Assembly (NCBI RefSeq): GCF_004353915.1
Contig: NZ_SMRP01000038.1
Location: 1-57,311, forward strand
Direction of reading: 5' to 3'
Length of the DNA: 57,311 bases
Source of the DNA: Paraburkholderia silviterrae
Lineage (GTDB): Bacteria > Pseudomonadota > Gammaproteobacteria > Burkholderiales > Burkholderiaceae
The notes beneath the pieces were generated by a model that made no database searches, was not told the origin of the DNA, and saw nothing but the letters and a program-made list of their open reading frames with translations. Each line of letters begins with the position of its first letter. Within the stretch, counting starts at the first letter, position 1. Shown here piece by piece: positions 52,477 through 57,311 of this stretch. The position numbers were made by a program, and so were the translations under genes.

Positions 52477-53250
52477 ATGCCCGATCTGGTTCTGCCCACC
52501 GCCAACGAACACACCACGCTGCCGCAGATGGTGGCGCACTTCTCGCTGCTGGAGCCGCTCTTCGACGCGATGCCCGATGTGGTCTTCTTCGTGAAGGACC
52601 ATGAGGCGCGCTATGTGATCGCCAACGCCACGCTCGCCGCGCGCTGCGGCTTCAAGGACAAGCGCGCGCTGCTCGGCAAGACCGCCGAGGAAGTTTTCCC
52701 GAGGCGCTTCGGCCGCATCTACACGGAGCAGGACGAAGCCGTCGTGCGCCTGAACAGCCGGCTCATCGACCAGCTCGAACTGCATCTCTACCCGGGGCGC
52801 CAGCCGGGCTGGTGCCTCACCTCGAAAGTCCCGCTGCACGACGCGCAAGGGCGCGTGCTGGGCGTGGCCGGCATCTCGCGCGACCTGCAGGCGGCCGAGG
52901 GCACGCACCCCGCGTATCAGCGCCTCGCCATCGCCGCGAAGTACATCCAGGACAACTACGCGCAGCCGCTCAAGCTTTCGCATCTGGCCACGCTCATCGA
53001 CATGTCGGTGGCGCAGATCGAGCGCTACTTCCACAAGATCTTCCACCTCACGCCGCGCCAGATGCTGCTGAAGACGCGGCTCGACGCCGCCTCCGAGCTG
53101 CTGGCGGGCGAGCTCAGCATTACCGACATCGCCACGCGCTGCGGCTATAACGATCACAGCGCATTTACGCGTCAGTTCAAGGCCACCGTGGGCCTGACGC
53201 CGAGTCAATATCGCGCGGTGCTGCATCCCCAACCCGGCGACGCGGATTGA
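52477..53250 (+). CDS. AraC-family regulator with N-terminal PAS domain
   Basis: 257 residues. Residues ~25-135 form a PAS domain (FDAMPDVVFFVKDHEARYVIANATLAARCGF ... GRVLGVAGISRDL); the rest is an AraC DNA-binding domain (LSHLATLIDMSVAQIERYFHKIFHLTPRQMLLK and ATRCGYNDHSAFTRQFKATVGLTPSQYR). Sitting between two hydroxyproline catabolic gene groups, it is probably their activator; PAS in place of a cupin domain suggests a small metabolite or redox cue. It has its own start between terminators, so it can be expressed separately. Confidence 0.85.
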   Translation: MPDLVLPTANEHTTLPQMVAHFSLLEPLFDAMPDVVFFVKDHEARYVIANATLAARCGFKDKRALLGKTAEEVFPRRFGRIYTEQDEAVVRLNSRLIDQLELHLYPGRQPGWCLTSKVPLHDAQGRVLGVAGISRDLQAAEGTHPAYQRLAIAAKYIQDNYAQPLKLSHLATLIDMSVAQIERYFHKIFHLTPRQMLLKTRLDAASELLAGELSITDIATRCGYNDHSAFTRQFKATVGLTPSQYRAVLHPQPGDAD

Positions 53251-53504
53251 CCGGTCGCGCTGGCGCGCAGGCTCGCGGGCCGCAAGCGCTCTGCGGAAGC
53301 AAGATTCGCGCGCGCCTATCCAGGGGTTGTCCCGGATACCGTTCGCACATGCGTCGCGCGCGTTCGTGCCGACACGCCTGATTGTGCCGATTTCGTCTTT
53401 TTGAGTCGCGAAAGCCCCCAAGCTTTACGCACGCTGGAAAGCGATACTTCTTCACATCGCCACACCGTGTTGGCGCGATTCATTCAACGAAGGAGATTGT
53501 CACC

Positions 53505-54425
53505 GTGAGCCGCAACGCGATCCAATGGAGCGGGGTGTTTCCCGCCGTCAGCACCCAGTTCAAGCCGGACTTCTCGGTCGATATCGATGCGACTCACCGG
53601 GTGGTGAGCAATCTCGTCAAGGACGGCGTGTCGGGCCTCGTGGTGTGCGGCACGGTGGGCGAGAACACCTCGCTGAACACCAGCGAAAAGCTGGCTGTGA
53701 TCGAAGCCGCGCGCGACGCGGCGGGCGGCAAGGTGCCGGTGATCGCGGGCGTGGCCGAGTTCACCACCGAATTCGCGCGCCAGACCGTGCGCGAAGCGCA
53801 GCGCGTGGGCGTGGACGGCGTGATGGTGATGCCGGCGCTCGTGTACTCCGCCAAGCCGCACGAGACGGCCGCGCACTTTCGCGCGGTGGCGTCGAGCACC
53901 GACCTGCCGGTGATGGTCTACAACAACCCGCCGATCTACAAGAACGACGTCACGCCCGACGTGCTGATCGCTATTCAGGATTGCGAAAATATCGTCTGCT
54001 TCAAGGACTCCTCGGGCGACACGCGCCGCTTCATCGACCTGCGCAACGCCGTGGGCGACCGCTTCGTGCTGTTCGCGGGCCTCGACGACGTGGTGCTCGA
54101 GAGCATTGCCGTGGGCGCGCAGGGCTGGGTCTCGGGCATGTCGAACGTGTTCCCGAAGGAAGGCGAGACGCTGTTCCGCCTCGCGAAGCAAAAGCGTTTC
54201 GAAGAGGCGCTCGCGCTCTATCACTGGTTCATGCCGCTGCTGCACCTCGATGCGCGCCCGGACCTCGTGCAGTGCATCAAGCTGTGCGAAGAACTCGTGG
54301 GCCGTGGCAGCGCGCTCACGCGTCCGCCGCGCCTCGCGCTGGAAGGCGAAGCGCTCGCGCACGTGAAGGCGGTGGTGGAGAAGGCGCTCGCGACGCGCCC
54401 GCAACTGCCCGACGTGGGTCTGTAA
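53505..54425 (+). CDS. DapA-family lyase, probable pyrroline-4-hydroxy-2-carboxylate deaminase
   Basis: 306 residues from GTG 53505; AAGGAG stands nine bases upstream. DapA-fold marks are GTVGENTSLNTSEK, Y139 in MVYNNPPIYKND and the Schiff-base Lys K167 in CFKDSSGD. In bacterial hydroxyproline catabolism a DapA homologue deaminates pyrroline-4-hydroxy-2-carboxylate to alpha-ketoglutarate semialdehyde, and the neighbours encode the steps before and after. A dihydrodipicolinate synthase role is unlikely in this context. Confidence 0.85.
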   Translation: MSRNAIQWSGVFPAVSTQFKPDFSVDIDATHRVVSNLVKDGVSGLVVCGTVGENTSLNTSEKLAVIEAARDAAGGKVPVIAGVAEFTTEFARQTVREAQRVGVDGVMVMPALVYSAKPHETAAHFRAVASSTDLPVMVYNNPPIYKNDVTPDVLIAIQDCENIVCFKDSSGDTRRFIDLRNAVGDRFVLFAGLDDVVLESIAVGAQGWVSGMSNVFPKEGETLFRLAKQKRFEEALALYHWFMPLLHLDARPDLVQCIKLCEELVGRGSALTRPPRLALEGEALAHVKAVVEKALATRPQLPDVGL

Positions 54426-54565
54426 AGCCTGATCCCTCGCACGCCGCGCGGCGCAATCTGTGCGGCGGCGCCCATCCCGCTGCGACCACGATCAGTCTCA
54501 CCGCAGTTCCCCATCCGGCGCCAGGCCATTGGCCATTCGCGCCGCCGGATTCCCATTCGATTTGA

Positions 54566-54595
54566 AACCGGGCCTTGCTGGCCCGGTTGTTTTTT
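54566..54595 (+). terminator. Intrinsic terminator directly upstream of the semialdehyde dehydrogenase start
   Basis: AACCGGGCC-TTGCT-GGCCCGGTT, nine base pairs, then G and six T. It ends about 12 bases before the next ATG and touches its Shine-Dalgarno (CAGGGGGC). Confidence 0.8.
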
Positions 54596-54607
54596 GCAGG
54601 GGGCAAC

Positions 54608-56200
54608 ATGACCTTGACCGGCCAGTCGCTGATCGGCGCGGCAAACGTGCGAGGCACGAACGGCGCATTCCATGGCGTCGACGCCCGCACGGGCGAGGCG
54701 CTCGAGCCGGCATTCGGCGGCGCGACGCAGCAAGATCTCGAGCGTGCCTGTGCGCTTGCGGAGAGCGCCTTCGACGCGTACCGCGAAACCAGTCTGGAAG
54801 CACGCGCGGCCTTCCTCGAAACCATAGGAGAGCAGATCAATGCGATCGGCGACGCGCTCATCGAACGCTGCATGGCCGAAACCGGCTTGCCGCGCGCGCG
54901 TATCGAAGGCGAGCGTGGGCGCACGGTCGGCCAACTGAAGCTCTTTGCAGCGGTGCTGCGCAACGGCGATTTCATCGATGCGCGTGTCGATCCCGCGCAG
55001 CCCGAACGCAAGCCGCTGCCGCGCGTGGACCTGAGGTTGCGCAACATCGCGCTCGGGCCGGTGGCGGTGTTTGGCGCGTCGAACTTCCCGCTGGCATTTT
55101 CGGTGGCGGGCGGCGATACGGCTTCGGCGCTGGCGGCGGGCTGCCCCGTGATCGTGAAGGCGCATAGCGCGCATCCGGGCACCTCGGAGCTCGTGGGGCG
55201 GGCGATCCAGCGCGCAGTGCAGGCCTGCGGCCTGCCCGAAGGCGTGTTCTCGATGCTGTTCGACGGCGGGCTCGCTATCGGCCAGGCGCTCGTGGCCGAT
55301 CACCGCATCAAGGCGGTGGGCTTCACGGGCTCGCGTGCGGCAGGCGTGGCGCTCATGAAGATCGCGAACGCGCGCCCCGAGCCGGTGCCGGTCTATGCGG
55401 AAATGAGTTCGATCAACCCCGTGGTGCTGCTGCCGGGCGCGCTGGCGGCGCGCGGCGCGGCGATCGCGCAGCAGTTCGCCGCCTCGCTCACGCTGGGCGC
55501 CGGACAGTTCTGCACGAATCCGGGTCTCGTGCTGGCCGTGCAAGGCGAGGCCTTGCGCACGTTCGAACAGGCCGCGAGCGCCGCGCTCGCCAACATCGGC
55601 GCAGCGACGATGCTCACGCCCGGCATTCACGCGAACTATTGCAAGGGCGTCGAGCGTCTCGCCGCGGATCCCAACGTGGAACGGCTCGCGAGCGGTGCGC
55701 AAGGCGGCCGCTTCGACGCTCAGGCGGCGCTTTTTGCGACCACGGCCGAGGCGTTCCTCGCACAGCCGGCGTTGCGCAACGAAGTGTTCGGCCCGGCGTC
55801 GCTCATCGTGCGCTGCAAGGACCTGGGGGAATTGCATGGCGTGCTGAAGGCGCTCGAAGGCCAATTGACGGTGGCCCTGCATCTCGAGTCCGCCGATCAC
55901 GAAGCCTGCCGCGTGCTCCTGCCGACGCTCGAACGCAAGGCGGGCCGCATTCTGGCGAACGGTTTTGGCACCGGCGTGGAAGTGGCGCATGCGATGGTGC
56001 ACGGCGGGCCATTTCCGGCGACCACGGATGCGCGCACGACCTCGGTGGGCAGCCGCGCCATCGAGCGATTCCTGCGCCCGGTCTCGTATCAGGATTTGCC
56101 GGACGATTTGCTGCCCGTGGCGCTGCGCGAGGGCAATCCGCTCGGCCTCACACGGCGCGTGGATGGAGTGATCCATCGGGAGGGAAATAGGGATGACTAA
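54608..56200 (+). CDS. Alpha-ketoglutarate semialdehyde dehydrogenase (aldehyde dehydrogenase, NADP type)
   Basis: 530 residues from ATG 54608 with AGGGGG upstream; the frame extends back to 54575 but that would start inside the terminator. Catalytic residues: E265 in YAEMSSINPVV and C302 in GAGQFCTNPG; cofactor-binding VFGASNFPLAFSVAGGDT. The length and FGASNFPLAFSV sequence match the ketoglutarate-semialdehyde dehydrogenases of hydroxyproline and sugar-acid pathways. It oxidises the semialdehyde to alpha-ketoglutarate. Overlaps the following gene by 8 bases. Confidence 0.88.
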   Translation: MTLTGQSLIGAANVRGTNGAFHGVDARTGEALEPAFGGATQQDLERACALAESAFDAYRETSLEARAAFLETIGEQINAIGDALIERCMAETGLPRARIEGERGRTVGQLKLFAAVLRNGDFIDARVDPAQPERKPLPRVDLRLRNIALGPVAVFGASNFPLAFSVAGGDTASALAAGCPVIVKAHSAHPGTSELVGRAIQRAVQACGLPEGVFSMLFDGGLAIGQALVADHRIKAVGFTGSRAAGVALMKIANARPEPVPVYAEMSSINPVVLLPGALAARGAAIAQQFAASLTLGAGQFCTNPGLVLAVQGEALRTFEQAASAALANIGAATMLTPGIHANYCKGVERLAADPNVERLASGAQGGRFDAQAALFATTAEAFLAQPALRNEVFGPASLIVRCKDLGELHGVLKALEGQLTVALHLESADHEACRVLLPTLERKAGRILANGFGTGVEVAHAMVHGGPFPATTDARTTSVGSRAIERFLRPVSYQDLPDDLLPVALREGNPLGLTRRVDGVIHREGNRDD

Positions 56201-57215
56201 TCAAGCAGCAGGCGTCACGCTTTCGCTCGACGGACTTTTTGCGCTGGCGCGCAAGGCGCTCATGCATCACGGCATGTCGAGTGCGCACGCGGATGCGATC
56301 GCGCGCGTCATCACCCAGGGCCAGCGCGACGAATGCCATTCGCACGGCATCTACCGTCTGCTCGGCTGCGTGCGCTCGGTGCGCAGCGGCAAGGTCGATC
56401 CGCGCGCTGAGCCCACCTTGCGCGACGTGTCGCCGGGCGTGCTTGCCGTGGACGCGCATTACGGATTTTCGTTGCTGGCGTTCGAGACGGGTTTGCCGGT
56501 GCTAGCGGAAAAAGCCCGCACGCAGGGTCTTGCCGCGATGGCGATCAACCGTTGCTTCCATTTTTCGGCGCTATGGCCTGAGGTGGAGGCAATCGCGGCG
56601 CACGGCCTCGTTGGCCTTGCGATGAACCCGAGTCATAGCTGGGTCGCGCCGGCAGGCGGAACGCGTGGCGTGTTCGGCACCAACCCGATCGCGTTCGCGT
56701 GGCCGCGCGAGCATGGGCATCCGTTCGTCTTCGATTTCGCGACCAGCGCGATCGCGCGCGGCGATATCGAATTGCATGCGCGCGAGGGCAAGCCCATTCC
56801 TTCGCATTGGGCGATCGATCGTGAGGGTAGGCCGACCACGGATGCGCGCGCCGCGCTCGAAGGCGCCATGCAGACGTTTGGCGGTCACAAGGGATCGGCG
56901 CTGGCGGCCATGGTGGAGTTGCTGGCGGGCGCGCTGATTGGCGACCTCACGAGCATGGAGTCGCAGGCATTCGATGATGGTGCGGGGGCGAGTCCTTGCC
57001 ATGGCGAGTTGGTGATCGCGATAGATCCGCGGCGGTTTCTTGGCGCGGATTATGGGGCGGGGCAGGAAAGGGCCGAGCGGCTATTTGATGCGGTGATTGG
57101 GCAAGGGGCGCGCTTGCCGTCGCAGCGAAGGTTCGAGGCGCGTGAGCGCAGCGAGCGTGATGGGGTTAGGGTTCCGCAGGCGCTTTATGATGATGTTATG
57201 AAGTTGTTTGAGTGA
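56193..57215 (+). CDS. Ldh-family (malate/L-lactate dehydrogenase type) reductase
   Basis: 340 residues from ATG 56193. Family features: AHADAIARVITQGQRDECHSHGIYRL, NPSHSWVAPAGGTRGVFGTNPIAFAWP and FDFATSAIARGDIELHAREGKPIP, as in the NAD(P)H-dependent pyrroline-2-/piperideine-2-carboxylate reductases and ureidoglycolate dehydrogenases. In hydroxyproline gene sets such enzymes reduce pyrroline-2-carboxylate from trans-3-hydroxyproline to proline. Co-transcribed with the semialdehyde dehydrogenase. Repeat copy 3 begins ~40 bases after the stop. Confidence 0.82.
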   Translation: MTNQAAGVTLSLDGLFALARKALMHHGMSSAHADAIARVITQGQRDECHSHGIYRLLGCVRSVRSGKVDPRAEPTLRDVSPGVLAVDAHYGFSLLAFETGLPVLAEKARTQGLAAMAINRCFHFSALWPEVEAIAAHGLVGLAMNPSHSWVAPAGGTRGVFGTNPIAFAWPREHGHPFVFDFATSAIARGDIELHAREGKPIPSHWAIDREGRPTTDARAALEGAMQTFGGHKGSALAAMVELLAGALIGDLTSMESQAFDDGAGASPCHGELVIAIDPRRFLGADYGAGQERAERLFDAVIGQGARLPSQRRFEARERSERDGVRVPQALYDDVMKLFE

Positions 57216-57253
57216 GATTTGTTTTTGGTGGGGGGGGGTGTTGGGTGCTGGGT

Positions 57254-57311
57254 GTTGGCCTTTCCTTGTTTTCATGTCGGTATATGAGTGTTGCCCCTGT
57301 GCGGGGCGGCA
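57254..57311. repeat. Long palindromic repeat element, copy 3 (cut by window end)
   Basis: GTTGGCCTTTCCTTG and the following bases up to GCGGGGCGGCA match the left ends of copies 1 and 2. Only the first 58 bases are present. As with the others it starts shortly after a plus-strand stop codon; a G8 run precedes it (about 57230-57238). Confidence 0.85.

Noticed and set aside
53505..54425. Dihydrodipicolinate synthase (lysine biosynthesis) for the DapA-family gene
   Set aside because: Flanked on both sides by hydroxyproline catabolic genes; the deaminase of that pathway belongs to the same family.
54221..56176. 651-codon frame opposite the semialdehyde dehydrogenase
   Set aside because: His/Arg-rich shadow frame of a high-GC gene; the plus-strand gene has catalytic residues and a ribosome site.

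Overview
The window is high-GC chromosomal DNA from a beta-proteobacterium, most likely the Burkholderiaceae (Paraburkholderia/Caballeronia/Burkholderia group). The reasons are the type VI secretion genes, the ethanolamine, hydroxyproline and alcaligin-type gene sets, and many GTG/TTG starts in four-base overlaps. All calls come from reading the sequence and recalling protein families; no database search was run. I found 46 genes of ordinary size plus one candidate leader peptide. I saw no tRNA, rRNA, CRISPR array, transposase or integrase.

Layout. (1) 1-9567: 3' end of a type VI secretion (T6SS) locus. A markedly AT-richer stretch (1 to about 2000) holds a lysozyme/chitinase-like effector cut by the window edge and two exported proteins that may be immunity proteins. 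It is followed by PAAR, an unrecognised membrane protein, TssM, TssF and TssJ. (2) 9977-14844: a four-gene archaic (Csu-like) chaperone-usher pilus operon. (3) 14898-15481: first copy of a ~585 bp palindromic repeat. (4) 15532-23841, minus strand: a small exported protein and a five-gene tolC / adaptor / RND pump / response regulator / sensor kinase operon, with a PmrA/QseB-type box in its promoter region. (5) 24053-24806: higBA toxin-antitoxin module with operator and terminator. (6) 24985-30176: ethanolamine permease, EutB, EutC and an AraC regulator, without microcompartment genes. Between the permease and eutB lie three hairpins, two of them structurally identical with covarying stems, and a 10-codon leader ORF. 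(7) 30250-35794: AraC regulator, class II aldolase, amino-acid permease, TetR and a metallo-hydrolase. (8) 35955-46076: hydroxamate siderophore locus resembling the Bordetella alcaligin locus: hydroxylase, exporter, acyltransferase, NIS synthetase, FhuF reductase and Rieske oxygenase on the minus strand, diverging from a TonB receptor, with two Fur-box-like sites. (9) 46120-46704: second repeat copy. (10) 46776-48550: an exported orphan and an EamA transporter. (11) 48674-57215: trans-4-hydroxy-L-proline catabolism: epimerase, three-subunit D-hydroxyproline dehydrogenase, PAS-AraC regulator, deaminase, ketoglutarate-semialdehyde dehydrogenase and an Ldh-type reductase. (12) 57254 to the end: left end of a third repeat copy.

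Most unusual items: the eutB leader RNA with tandem covarying hairpins; the palindromic repeat, whose two complete copies lie between convergent gene ends and show matched changes in their two arms; a TssM with no Walker A; a Gly/Asn/Ser insertion inside the Rieske cluster-binding region; and an intrinsic terminator placed directly before the Shine-Dalgarno of the semialdehyde dehydrogenase gene.
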